Shown: positions 1 through 7,278, counted from the first letter of the stretch. The stretch is 14,749 nt of DNA from Desulfobacterales bacterium CG23_combo_of_CG06-09_8_20_14_all_52_9 (GCA_002771315.1 PCSF01000264.1:1-14749), one strand, 5' to 3'. Numbers and translations: made by a program. Notes: generated by a model not told the origin, from the letters alone.

Positions 1-465
1 AAAAAAGCATTCCGTGAAGACTTGTATTACCGGCTCAACGTTATTCCTATCCGAATTCCACTCCTAAGGGAACGAAAGACCGATATCCCACTTCTGATCG
101 AACATTTCCTCAAGGAAGCCTCTCAAACCTATGCTCAAAGCAGGCTTAGGGTTTCACGGGAAGCTCTGGCTTGTATAATGGACTATGACTGGCCCGGCAA
201 TGTGAGAGAACTGCAGAACGCGGTCCAGTTTGCCATCGTCAAATGCAACGGCACAGAAATACGGCTCGAAGATCTCCCCCTGGAGCTGAAAGACGGCAAA
301 TCCAAAACGTTGCAGCGGGGCCCCACACGGAAACTGGATGTGTTCCAGGTGCGCCATGCCCTCAAAGACGCAGGTGGCAACAAATCCCGGGCCGCCGCCC
401 TCCTGGGCGTGGGCCGAGCCACCCTTTACCGGTTTCTGGACCGTCATCCGAATATTTCCCGTTAG
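1..465 (+). CDS. Sigma-54-dependent transcriptional activator, C-terminal part (5' end outside window)
   Basis: Frame 1 is open from the first base to a TAG at 463-465, giving 154 residues. The end of an AAA+ sigma-54-interaction domain is visible: FREDLYYRLNV near residues 5-15, then RERKTDIPLL, then WPGNVRELQN (sensor II) near residue 65. A Fis-type helix-turn-helix follows at about residues 120-150 (GGNKSRAAALLGVGRATLYR). This is the usual C-terminal order for NtrC/PrpR-type enhancer-binding proteins, which hydrolyse ATP to open promoters bound by RNA polymerase-sigma-54. The sensing domain and the GAFTGA loop lie upstream of the window, so the signal cannot be read. It is convergent with cooS. 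I saw no -24/-12 sigma-54 promoter before cooS, so a regulatory link is not supported by the sequence. Confidence 0.93.
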   Translation, partial: KKAFREDLYYRLNVIPIRIPLLRERKTDIPLLIEHFLKEASQTYAQSRLRVSREALACIMDYDWPGNVRELQNAVQFAIVKCNGTEIRLEDLPLELKDGKSKTLQRGPTRKLDVFQVRHALKDAGGNKSRAAALLGVGRATLYRFLDRHPNISR

Positions 466-473
466 CCGGAAAC

Positions 474-505
474 ACAAAGGGCCTCCCCTAAAGGAAGCCC
501 TTTGT
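474..505. terminator. Bidirectional hairpin terminator between convergent genes
   Basis: Nine-base arms ACAAAGGGC (474-482) and GCCCTTTGT (497-505) are perfect reverse complements. Three inner pairs (TCC/GGA) follow after one mismatch, leaving a 6-base loop. It lies 8 bases after the activator stop codon and 24 bases before the cooS stop. The T-tracts on either side are short (TTTGTT), so strength is uncertain, but position and symmetry fit a terminator shared by both genes. Confidence 0.7.
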
Positions 506-529
506 TCGGCCAATTCAAGTCCCGACGCC

Positions 530-2500
530 TTAGGCTACTTCGAGCTTCTGTCGATCGGCCATGTCCATGAGAACCCGGTCCCTGGCCTTATCGATACCAA
601 GGGCTTTTCGTTTTTTATCGATGTGTTCGATCATCATCCGAGCCATTTCATAGGGGTCCGGCGTGAACCCCCACTTACCTAAGCCCTGCTTCTCTAGTCC
701 GTCAAAAAGCAAATTATAAAATTTCGTATTTTCGACGATGGGGAATGTCACACCAAAAACGGTGAAAACCCCGGAGGCGACAAAATATTGACCGATACTG
801 ATCGCCTTTTCACTCATCCACTCCGGAGCTGCCCCGGCCACCGGTAGATCGGCAATACTGTTTCCCAGCCCGCCAGTTTTTACCATCTCTGCACAAGCGA
901 TCAGGATTCGACTGTTGTCCACACAGGAGCCGATACCGAGTACAGGCGGCATTCCAACGGTTTCACAGACTTCACGAAGGCCGGGGCCGGCCAGGACCGC
1001 CGACTCGGGCGTCGTGAGGCCCGCCTTGGCCAAAGCGATCTGGGAACACCCGGTCTGGACCACCAGGACATCATTTTTGATCAACTCTTTGACCAATTCA
1101 ACGTGAACGTAATCCTGTTTCACCCGAGGGTTGGTGCATCCCACCACACCGGCCACACCCCGGATTCGCCCGTTGATGATATTGTCGTTTAAAGGCGTAT
1201 AGGAAGATCGGAACGTCCCGCCCAGCATGTACTGAATGTATTCATGAGAAAAACCGTGTACGCCGATATCGCGTCTCTTGGGGATTTCGATCTTTGCCGT
1301 TCGGTTTTTAAACCGGGTTATGGCCTTGATGACGACTTCATCGGTGCATTTCTTGGGATCATGGTCATGAAATTCGATGTGGATTGCTCCTTCGATGTGA
1401 CATCTCGGGTTCGTGGTTATCAAATAGGTGCCGTAGCAGTCGGCCACTTTTGCGAGCCCCTGTTTAATGCACTGAACATCCACACACATGACTTCCACGG
1501 CCCCGGTAATCAGCACCGCCTCTGTAGACATGAAATTTCCGGCATGCGGAATGCCATGCCTCACTAAAACCTCCGCACCGGAGCAACACATTCCGACCAG
1601 GTTAATCCCCTTGGCTCCGGCCTTTTTAGCCTCTTCGAGCAGCGTTGATTCCTTGACCGATTCGATCATCGACTCGAAAAGATTGGGCTCATGACCATGG
1701 ACGATGATGTTGACCTGATCCTCCTTGAGAACACCCATATTGACTTCGATGGCAACCGGTGAAGGAGTACCGAAAAGGATATCCGAAATCTCGGTTGCCA
1801 CCATTGAACCGCCCCAGCCGTCCGCCAGTGCGGTTCGACTGCACTGTTTGGTCATGTTCTCATAGTGTTGGTCGACCCCCATGTGAGTTCGGTGCATGAT
1901 TTCCATGATCTCTCTCATGGCACCCCTCGGGACGATGCCGAGTTTTCTCCAGGTCTCCAAAGTTTTTTCCGGCACCCGATTGACAAACGGAATCTCTCCT
2001 TCGATTTGTGTATAGGTTCGCTCCAACTCTTTATAGAGATCCTTTGCGATATCAATAACTTCCCGCCCATCGGTTTCGATGCCGACCGACTTTGCCACTT
2101 CCTCAAGTTTAAGGGTGTCTTTAATTTTGTAGTCTTGAATTTTTCCATTGACGACTTCACGGAAAAGGTCGAGCATGCTCATTCCGTGATCCGTATGAGC
2201 GGCACACCCTGCCGCCACCATCCGGGCGAAATTCCTCGACATGATGGTATCGATGGTTGCCCCGCAGACTCCGACTTTGCTGTAGGGATCCTTGGCATTT
2301 AGCCTGCAGGGTCCCATGGCACAATGCTTACAGCAGGCAGAATCCGCCCCGATGGGGCAAGCCTTCATGCTTGCCGCCCGATGAAATGCGATTTCAACGC
2401 CGTCTCTTTCCGCTTTTTCCAGCATCTGGGCAGTGGCTTCACACGTGGTGAAATACCTGCTGTTGATTACCTCTTTTTTTCCCTTTTTTTCTTTCTCCAT
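530..2500 (-). CDS. cooS: Anaerobic carbon-monoxide dehydrogenase catalytic subunit (CooS)
   Basis: A 656-residue nickel-iron CO dehydrogenase that oxidises CO to CO2 with transfer of two electrons, usually to ferredoxin. The N-terminal cysteines fit the D and B clusters: C48, C56, C57, C60, C65 and C79, within CPIGADSACCKHCAMGPC and VGVCG. C-cluster ligands by motif are H270 (HGHEP), the MCCSG pair at 305/306, a cysteine in MCVDVQC, C455 (GVVGCTNPR), C485 (QTGCS) and C526 (GSCVDNSR). The catalytic lysine is probably K565 (SEKA). Length is near that of known monofunctional CooS proteins (about 620-670). The start at 2500 is chosen because GGAGG sits 4 bases upstream and the protein begins with a normal hydrophilic MEKEKKGKKE; the frame runs 49 codons further upstream but without homology. 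No cooF, cooC or acetyl-CoA synthase gene is adjacent. Confidence 0.95.
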   Translation of the reverse strand: MEKEKKGKKEVINSRYFTTCEATAQMLEKAERDGVEIAFHRAASMKACPIGADSACCKHCAMGPCRLNAKDPYSKVGVCGATIDTIMSRNFARMVAAGCAAHTDHGMSMLDLFREVVNGKIQDYKIKDTLKLEEVAKSVGIETDGREVIDIAKDLYKELERTYTQIEGEIPFVNRVPEKTLETWRKLGIVPRGAMREIMEIMHRTHMGVDQHYENMTKQCSRTALADGWGGSMVATEISDILFGTPSPVAIEVNMGVLKEDQVNIIVHGHEPNLFESMIESVKESTLLEEAKKAGAKGINLVGMCCSGAEVLVRHGIPHAGNFMSTEAVLITGAVEVMCVDVQCIKQGLAKVADCYGTYLITTNPRCHIEGAIHIEFHDHDPKKCTDEVVIKAITRFKNRTAKIEIPKRRDIGVHGFSHEYIQYMLGGTFRSSYTPLNDNIINGRIRGVAGVVGCTNPRVKQDYVHVELVKELIKNDVLVVQTGCSQIALAKAGLTTPESAVLAGPGLREVCETVGMPPVLGIGSCVDNSRILIACAEMVKTGGLGNSIADLPVAGAAPEWMSEKAISIGQYFVASGVFTVFGVTFPIVENTKFYNLLFDGLEKQGLGKWGFTPDPYEMARMMIEHIDKKRKALGIDKARDRVLMDMADRQKLEVA

Positions 2501-2636
2501 GATTCCTCCATAAAAAGGTCGGTTTGAATTCGGGTTATAGCACCTGCGAGAAGAGCATGATGGCCGCTTACGGATGGTTCTGTTTAAAACGAAACTGTGA
2601 AAAAGAACTTTGGCCCCTTGACATTTAATAATAATT

Positions 2637-2672
2637 ACTAATAACATTAGTGCTCAAGGTATCTTTTGTCAA
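2637..2672 (-). promoter_or_regulatory. Candidate cooS promoter with a palindrome over the -10 box
   Basis: On the minus strand TTGACA (2672-2667) is followed by 17 bases and TAATGT (2649-2644), a good sigma-70-type pair. The -10 hexamer lies inside a perfect interrupted palindrome, ACTAAT-AAC-ATTAGT (2637-2651). This would leave a leader of about 135 bases before the cooS ATG. Promoter and operator are inferred from sequence alone. Confidence 0.5.
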
Positions 2673-2702
2673 GAAGATTCGAAGCGAATAACTTATAAAA
2701 GG

Positions 2703-2732
2703 TTGTGAAAAAATCAGGTTTGTGAAAAAATC
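2703..2732 (+). repeat. Two direct copies of TTGTGAAAAAATC, 17-base period
   Basis: TTGTGAAAAAATC occurs at 2703-2715 and again at 2720-2732. A weaker relative, CTGTGAAAAAG, lies near 2595. They sit between divergent cooS and the redox operon. TTGTGA matches one half of the Rex (NADH/NAD+ sensor) and CRP-like operators, but no proper inverted second half is present. They could be tandem half-sites for a regulator of either gene set. Confidence 0.45.
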
Positions 2733-2749
2733 TTTTAAATCGATAAAAT
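2720..2749 (+). promoter_or_regulatory. Candidate promoter of the redox operon
   Basis: TTGTGA (2720-2725) with 18 bases to TAAAAT (2744-2749) gives a moderate sigma-70-type pair 36 bases before the first gene's ATG. The -35 box coincides with the second TTGTGAAAAAATC repeat, so a protein bound there would compete with RNA polymerase. Confidence 0.35.
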
Positions 2750-2784
2750 AGGACCGCAAAGAGATCACTAAAAGGAGGAAAGAT

Positions 2785-3369
2785 ATGAAACGTTTTTTGG
2801 CATCTCTCATCGCCGCATGTTTTTTATTTGGGACCGGCGCGGCTGCAACGGAACCCCAGGGACCCACAATGGGTCAAGCACTCCCCGATTTCAGCCTGAC
2901 GGTCCCGGATAATTCGGAATTTCGAATTTACCTGGGTGTTGAAGGAAAAACCGCTTTCTCAATAACGGATATCCAATCGGAAATGGTAATCATTGAAATT
3001 TTCAGCATGTATTGTCCTTTCTGTCAGAGGGAGGCTCCCTCTATGAATCGTTTTTTCGAGATGGTCAACGCCGATCCATCCCTTAAAAATAAGATAAAAC
3101 TTATCGGAATCGGGGCTGGAAACAGCACCGCCGAGGTGGAAGTGTTTCGCAAAAAGTATCAGGTCCCCTTTCCTCTTTTTGAAGACGGGGATTTTTCCAT
3201 CCATAAAAAGATCGGCGAAGTCAGAACCCCTTACTTTATAGGCGTTAGGAAAAATACGGATAGAACTCATACGGTCTTTTTTTCCAAGCTCGGCGGATTC
3301 GAAAGCCCTGAAAAATTCTTGAACCAGCTCCTCCAGGCAGCCGGTATCCGAAAAGGAGGTACCCCATGA
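2785..3369 (+). CDS. Exported TlpA-like thioredoxin-fold protein
   Basis: A 194-residue protein starting at ATG 2785 behind a strong site (AAAGGAGG, 2771-2778). The first 21 or so residues form a Sec signal peptide (KR, hydrophobic stretch, likely cleavage after GAAA). A redoxin/TlpA-type thioredoxin fold follows, with the active site MYCPFCQREAP (C77 and C80) and a later TPYF motif carrying the cis-proline. Such proteins are thiol-disulfide oxidoreductases or peroxiredoxin partners in the periplasm. The stop overlaps the start of the peroxiredoxin gene by 4 bases (ATGA), so the two are translationally coupled and probably work together. An IAAC motif resembles a lipobox but lies too early (residue 12) to be convincing. 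The physiological substrate is unknown. Confidence 0.85.
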   Translation: MKRFLASLIAACFLFGTGAAATEPQGPTMGQALPDFSLTVPDNSEFRIYLGVEGKTAFSITDIQSEMVIIEIFSMYCPFCQREAPSMNRFFEMVNADPSLKNKIKLIGIGAGNSTAEVEVFRKKYQVPFPLFEDGDFSIHKKIGEVRTPYFIGVRKNTDRTHTVFFSKLGGFESPEKFLNQLLQAAGIRKGGTP

Positions 3370-3962
3370 AACGATTATTCACCCTGGCGTTTTTCCCTTT
3401 CCTGTTGCTCCTTTTATCCGGAGTTTCATTTGCCACGTCCGAAGCTTTTAAAGATACGATTTTCAATCCCGGTAAACTCAAACCCGTGGACAGCGTCCTG
3501 AAAGTCAGGGTAGGGGATACGGCCCCGGATTTCACCCTCGCCAACCTTCACCGGAAACGGATATCCCTCAGTTCTTTTAAAGGATTTAAAAATGTCGTGC
3601 TTTCCTTTGTTCCGGCCGCTTGGACCCCGGTATGCTCGGATCAGTGGCCCGGATATAATATCGTCAAGGACCTCTTCGAAATGCACAACTCCATACTCTT
3701 AGGGATTACGGTGGACAACGCGCCTACTCTTTTTGCCTGGACCCAACAGATGGGAGAGCTTTGGTTTGAGGTCCTTTCCGACTTCTGGCCTCATGGGGCG
3801 ACGGCCGATCGATACGGAGTTTTGCGCACAGACGGAACCAGCGAACGGGCCCTCTTCGTCATCGATAAAAAGGGAATCATACGGTATATTGACGTACACG
3901 ATATCAATCAGAGACCGGATTTCGGGGTCCTGATGAAGGAACTGGAAAAACTCGATCCATGA
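3366..3962 (+). CDS. Exported peroxiredoxin (AhpC/TSA family), apparently 1-Cys
   Basis: A 198-residue protein with an N-terminal signal peptide (MKRLFTLAFFPFLLLLLSGV, probable cleavage after SFA), placing it outside the cytoplasm. The peroxidatic site is PAAWTPVC (P83, T87, C90), matching the PxxxTxxC signature of peroxiredoxins, which reduce hydroperoxides through a cysteine sulfenic acid. The C-terminal half carries the usual RALFVIDKKGIIRYIDV strand. C90 is the only cysteine, so no resolving cysteine is present and an outside thiol donor is needed; the coupled upstream TlpA-like protein is the obvious candidate. Start ATG 3366 overlaps the previous stop; AAGGAGG lies just upstream. It is the second gene of a three-gene operon. 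Confidence 0.9.
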   Translation: MKRLFTLAFFPFLLLLLSGVSFATSEAFKDTIFNPGKLKPVDSVLKVRVGDTAPDFTLANLHRKRISLSSFKGFKNVVLSFVPAAWTPVCSDQWPGYNIVKDLFEMHNSILLGITVDNAPTLFAWTQQMGELWFEVLSDFWPHGATADRYGVLRTDGTSERALFVIDKKGIIRYIDVHDINQRPDFGVLMKELEKLDP

Positions 3963-4003
3963 TCGGACCCCATGCCGCTTGAACAGTGCAAGGGATTTTT
4001 TTG

Positions 4004-6223
4004 ATGACCGAAATGCAACAAAATAAAGAGAATCAGCCGAATCACCTGATTCACGAAAAGAGCCCTTACCTGCTCCAGCACGCTTACAATCCTGTGGACT
4101 GGTACCCCTGGTCGCCGGAAGCTTTGATGCGGGCTAAAACGGAAGACAGGCCTATCCTGCTTTCCATCGGGTACTCGACGTGCCACTGGTGCCACGTCAT
4201 GGAGCGGGAATCGTTCAGCGATTCCGAGATCGCCCATCTTATGAACAATCATTTCGTCTGCATCAAGCTGGATCGGGAAGAACGACCGGATCTGGACCAG
4301 ATTTATATCACGGCGGTATCAGCGATCCGTGGATCCGCCGGATGGCCCCTGAACGTTTTTTTAACCCCCGACCTGAAACCGTTTTATGGGGGTACTTATT
4401 TTCCGCCCAAACGCCGGCCCGGTATCACCTCCTGGCAGGACATCCTTGAGCTCCTGGCAAAAGCCTGGAAAGACCCGAGTCAACGGAAAAAGATATTAAA
4501 CTCTGCCGATGAACTCGACACCCTGATCCGGAAGCACCTGGTTGGGGATAAGACGACTTCCCCCATGGAAGCGCATCTTTTGGAGGAAGCTTACCAGGCT
4601 TTAGAAAAGCGGTATGATCCGGCATGGGGAGGCTTTTCCCCGGCCCCAAAATTTCCCTCCCCGCCCATCCAGGCGTTTCTGTTCTATTTTTTTAACAGGG
4701 CTTCGCAAAAGGGAAGCGGCGGATCCCAGGAGGGTCAACAGGCGCTGGATATGGCCCTTCATACCCTGAAAAGCATGGCCGAAGGTGGGATTTACGATTC
4801 GTTAGGGGGAGGATTTCATCGGTATGCCACCGACAGCCGGTGGCGCATCCCCCATTTTGAAAAGATGCTTTACGACAATGCTCAACTGGTTCTCAACTAT
4901 CTTACGGCGTTTCAAATCACCCAAAACTCATTTTTCAAAAAAATCGCCGAGGAAACCCTCGCCTGGGTTGATCGAGAAATGACATATCCGAAGGGCGGAT
5001 TTTACAGCGCCCAGGATGCCGACAGCCTCCCACATACTACAAAAAATGGGAAAGGATCCACCGAATCTGTCGAAAAGCGGGAAGGAGCGTTCTACGTGTG
5101 GACTCTGCCCGAAATTGTTGAAGTACTCGGCGAGAAAGAGGCGGCGCTTTTTTCGTACCACTATGGTGTCCTGCCTGCCGGAAATGCCCTTGAAGATCCC
5201 CACGGAGAGTTTTTCGGAAAAAATATCCTCTTTCAAGCCCATACCCCTAAAGAAACCTCACAGCGGTTTCAGATCCCGGAAGAATCGGTTACGGTGATTC
5301 TTGATGCAGCCCGAAACCGCCTCTTGGAGGAAAGAGATCGACGGCCCAGACCCCATCTCGACGACAAGATCATCACGGCATGGAACGGGCTCATGATTTC
5401 CGCCTGGGCCTTGTCGTATCAGGTGTTCAAGAAGGCATCCTATTTATCCCGGGCAAAGGAAGCGGCGGAATTTATTTGGAAATATCTTTACGATGAAAAA
5501 GAGAAGCGTCTTTTCCGAATTTGGCGGGAAGGAGAACGTAAAATTCCCGGTATGGCGGAAGATTATGCCGCCTATATCCAAGGGCTGCTCGATACCTACG
5601 AAGCCGACTTTGATATCCAATGGCTTCACCGGGCCTCAACCCTTGCCCAAATTCTGATCGATATCTTTTTTGATCGAGAGCATGGGGGCTTTTTCATGAA
5701 CCCGGTATCGGAACAGGAACGCACCACCCGAATCAAAGAAATTCATGACGGGGTCATCCCATCGGCGGCTTCCACGGCGGCACTGGCGCTGTTTCGGCTC
5801 TACCGGTTTACCCAAAATAACGCGTTTCTTGAAGCAGCCGAAGCCACCGTTCAATCTGTGGTCCCGACCATGCGTCAAAGCCCTATCGCCGCACCGTTGA
5901 TGCTGATGGCCGCAGAATACCTTCTGGGGGGATCCTTTCAGGTCATTGTTGCAGGAAATCCGAAAGATCCGGTAACGCTGCGAATGCTTGAAGTCGCTCA
6001 TGCCCTCTATCATCCGGGGAAGACTCTAATTGTTATAGACAGCCAGACCAGTCGGATGCAATGGGCGAAATGGCTTCCTTTTATCCCCAACATCCCTCTT
6101 GAAGACGAAAAACCAATGGTCTATTTCTGCAAAGATCAGACTTGTTCGTTACCTATCGAGACCCCAGAAGCCCTCAGGAATATTTTAAACTCTCACAAGG
6201 AGCCCGGATCAAGCGAACCGTAA
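4004..6223 (+). CDS. Thioredoxin-domain protein of the YyaL / DUF255 family
   Basis: A 739-residue protein. The N-terminal domain has the family signature SPYLLQHAYNPVDWYPW (about residues 20-36) and a thioredoxin-like active site YSTCHWCHVMERESF with C60 and C63. The rest is an alpha/alpha-barrel resembling N-acylglucosamine 2-epimerase or glycoside hydrolase folds (for example HFEKMLYDNAQL and DDKIITAWNGLMISAWA). The family includes bacterial YyaL and animal SPATA20; its reaction is not established. No signal peptide is seen, so it should be cytoplasmic, unlike the two proteins before it. ATG 4004 is preferred over GTG 3986 because AAGGGA lies about 9 bases upstream of it. The gap to the peroxiredoxin stop is 41 bases, consistent with one transcript. 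Confidence 0.9.
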   Translation: MTEMQQNKENQPNHLIHEKSPYLLQHAYNPVDWYPWSPEALMRAKTEDRPILLSIGYSTCHWCHVMERESFSDSEIAHLMNNHFVCIKLDREERPDLDQIYITAVSAIRGSAGWPLNVFLTPDLKPFYGGTYFPPKRRPGITSWQDILELLAKAWKDPSQRKKILNSADELDTLIRKHLVGDKTTSPMEAHLLEEAYQALEKRYDPAWGGFSPAPKFPSPPIQAFLFYFFNRASQKGSGGSQEGQQALDMALHTLKSMAEGGIYDSLGGGFHRYATDSRWRIPHFEKMLYDNAQLVLNYLTAFQITQNSFFKKIAEETLAWVDREMTYPKGGFYSAQDADSLPHTTKNGKGSTESVEKREGAFYVWTLPEIVEVLGEKEAALFSYHYGVLPAGNALEDPHGEFFGKNILFQAHTPKETSQRFQIPEESVTVILDAARNRLLEERDRRPRPHLDDKIITAWNGLMISAWALSYQVFKKASYLSRAKEAAEFIWKYLYDEKEKRLFRIWREGERKIPGMAEDYAAYIQGLLDTYEADFDIQWLHRASTLAQILIDIFFDREHGGFFMNPVSEQERTTRIKEIHDGVIPSAASTAALALFRLYRFTQNNAFLEAAEATVQSVVPTMRQSPIAAPLMLMAAEYLLGGSFQVIVAGNPKDPVTLRMLEVAHALYHPGKTLIVIDSQTSRMQWAKWLPFIPNIPLEDEKPMVYFCKDQTCSLPIETPEALRNILNSHKEPGSSEP

Positions 6224-6433
6224 CGGCGTTTTTTCGTTTCCCAGAATCCTTGATTTCAGACTTTTAAAGGCGTGTGAGGAAAAAACCAAAACACGGGCTT
6301 GTAAAGAAAGGCCCTCAAGCTTATGGCATAATCTATATCGGTTTGCTTACCCAAATTTTTTGGCCAGGGATCTGAACTCCCCGGGTCTGCTCGAAGTCAA
6401 TAAAATGCATTTAAAACAGGAAGGAAAACAACC

Positions 6434-6688
6434 ATGAAGAACCCTAAGGTGAAGCTATTTGCCCTGAGCACCTGCAGCCATTGTAAATCCACAAAAAAAC
6501 TGCTGGATGACTGTACCGTCGAATATCAGATGGTGGAGGTGGACCTCTTGCAGGGAGATGAGCGGAAAGCCATCCTGGAGGATGTGAAAAAGATCAATCC
6601 CAGTTGTTCCTTCCCCACCATCATCATCGGCGACAAGGTGATCGTCGGATATAAGGAAAAGGAAATTAAGGAGGCGCTGGGTCTGTGA
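6434..6688 (+). CDS. Glutaredoxin-like protein
   Basis: An 84-residue single-domain glutaredoxin/NrdH-type protein. The redox site is STCSHCKSTKKLL (C14 and C17), followed by a VEYQMVEVDL strand, the cis-proline motif FPTIIIG and a C-terminal GYKEKEIKEAL helix. Two further cysteines (C27, C58) are present. It should act in the cytoplasm as a small dithiol carrier. AGGAAGG (6418-6424) is the ribosome site. It overlaps the next gene at its stop codon, so the natural partner is the FTR-like disulfide reductase, which would reduce it with ferredoxin electrons. The 210 bases before it hold no gene and no clear terminator, so it may or may not be co-transcribed with the operon upstream. Confidence 0.9.
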   Translation: MKNPKVKLFALSTCSHCKSTKKLLDDCTVEYQMVEVDLLQGDERKAILEDVKKINPSCSFPTIIIGDKVIVGYKEKEIKEALGL

Positions 6689-7020
6689 TGGACGTCCAAA
6701 AACTGTATCATATCCTTAAGGAAATCCAGGAGAAAAATGGGTATTTTTTCAACAGGAAACGGGAAACGGTTTTCGAACTCCTCAAAGCCCTTTTGATTAA
6801 CAAGGACCGCTATGGTTATATGGGCTGTCCTTGCCGGTTGGCCTCCGGAGACAAAGAAAAAGACAAGGACATCATTTGCCCTTGCGTGTACCGGGAACCG
6901 GACGTCCGGGAGTACGGGAGTTGCTTCTGCAACCTTTACGTTTCAAAGGAGTGGAATGAGGGAAAGATCGAACACCGCTATGTGCCGGAAAGACGCCCAC
7001 CGGAAAAGTTCGGCTTTTAG
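6688..7020 (+). CDS. Ferredoxin-thioredoxin reductase catalytic-chain family protein (ferredoxin:disulfide reductase type)
   Basis: A 110-residue protein with the three CxC motifs of the FTR catalytic subunit: CPC (47/49), CPC (64/66) and CFC (79/81). In this family four cysteines bind a [4Fe-4S] cluster next to a redox-active disulfide, so ferredoxin electrons can reduce a protein disulfide. The plant enzyme has CHC in the third motif; here histidine is phenylalanine, as seen in non-photosynthetic relatives where another aromatic is common. No variable (alpha) FTR chain is adjacent. The start ATG 6688 overlaps the glutaredoxin stop (TGATG); a GTG at 6685 is possible, AAGGAGG at 6668-6674 serving either. 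The gene ends 5 bases from a convergent nqrF remnant. Confidence 0.88.
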   Translation: MDVQKLYHILKEIQEKNGYFFNRKRETVFELLKALLINKDRYGYMGCPCRLASGDKEKDKDIICPCVYREPDVREYGSCFCNLYVSKEWNEGKIEHRYVPERRPPEKFGF

Positions 7021-7180
7021 CTTCTTCATACTCCGAAATCGTCGAAGGCGATCATTTCCTGCCCCACCCCGATAGTGTCGAGCATTTCCCGGACCGCCTT
7101 GAGCATCGGAGGCGGCCCGCAGAGGTAAAATTCGATTTCAGCGGGATCCGGGTGGTCTTTCAGATATTGCTCGCATGGCG
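6799..7180. repeat. Left copy of a 380-base direct duplication (FTR 3' end + nqrF 3' end)
   Basis: This stretch matches 12461-12837 in the same orientation. Counting by eye I find about 25 substitutions plus one 5-base gap, roughly 93% identity. It spans the last two thirds of the FTR gene and, past its stop, the reversed 3' end of nqrF. Similarity stops at about 7180 on the right, where unrelated sequence begins. Confidence 0.92.
7026..7175 (-). pseudogene. nqrF: C-terminal remnant of nqrF
   Basis: The minus strand encodes the last 49 residues of NqrF (EQYLKDHP, then EIEFYLCGPPPMLKAVR, ending DDFGV and a stop), with only three amino-acid differences from the intact copy at 12683. The NADH-binding CGPPPM motif is kept. 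Everything upstream is missing: homology ends near 7178 and a different gene fragment follows. Most differences are silent, suggesting the stub came from a functional gene and was cut off fairly recently or in a related genome. Confidence 0.9.
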
Positions 7181-7236
7181 CCGGCCTTTTCGGCCATATC
7201 CTTGGGAATCAACGCATCAAAAGATTTCGTGTCCAT
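7178..7236 (-). pseudogene. Probable N-terminal stub of a formate/nitrite (FNT) transporter gene
   Basis: Downstream of the 2-oxoacid oxidoreductase beta gene, a GGGAGAAGGGGG ribosome site precedes ATG 7236 and about 19 codons beginning MDTKSFDALIPKDMAEKAG. The FD-L-P--MA-KA pattern resembles the start of FocA (NPFDLLLPAAMAKVAEEAG). The reading frame then runs out of phase into the nqrF remnant and stops within a dozen codons. The call rests on one short motif and the ribosome site, so it is tentative; what is clear is that a gene start was cut here. Confidence 0.45.
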
Positions 7237-7278
7237 CGTTTCCCCCTTCTCCCATTGCTCCATTCGATTCTCGCCACT

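Noticed and set aside
2501..2647. 49-codon N-terminal extension of cooS
   Set aside because: No ribosome site or family similarity; GGAGG directly precedes ATG 2500 and the predicted promoter overlaps the extension's start.
2501..2700. Sigma-54 (-24/-12) promoter for cooS
   Set aside because: No GG-N10-GC pair in TGGCAC/TTGCW context found on the minus strand, despite the nearby sigma-54 activator.
2703..2732. CRISPR array
   Set aside because: Only two 13-base copies with a 4-base gap; no spacers and no cas genes.
2785..2820. Lipoprotein signal (IAAC) in the TlpA-like protein
   Set aside because: The cysteine is at residue 12, too early, and a further hydrophobic stretch and an AAA cleavage site follow.
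6351..6363. CCAAATTTTTTGG palindrome before the glutaredoxin gene
   Set aside because: Short and AT-rich; likely by chance and not placed at a recognisable promoter.
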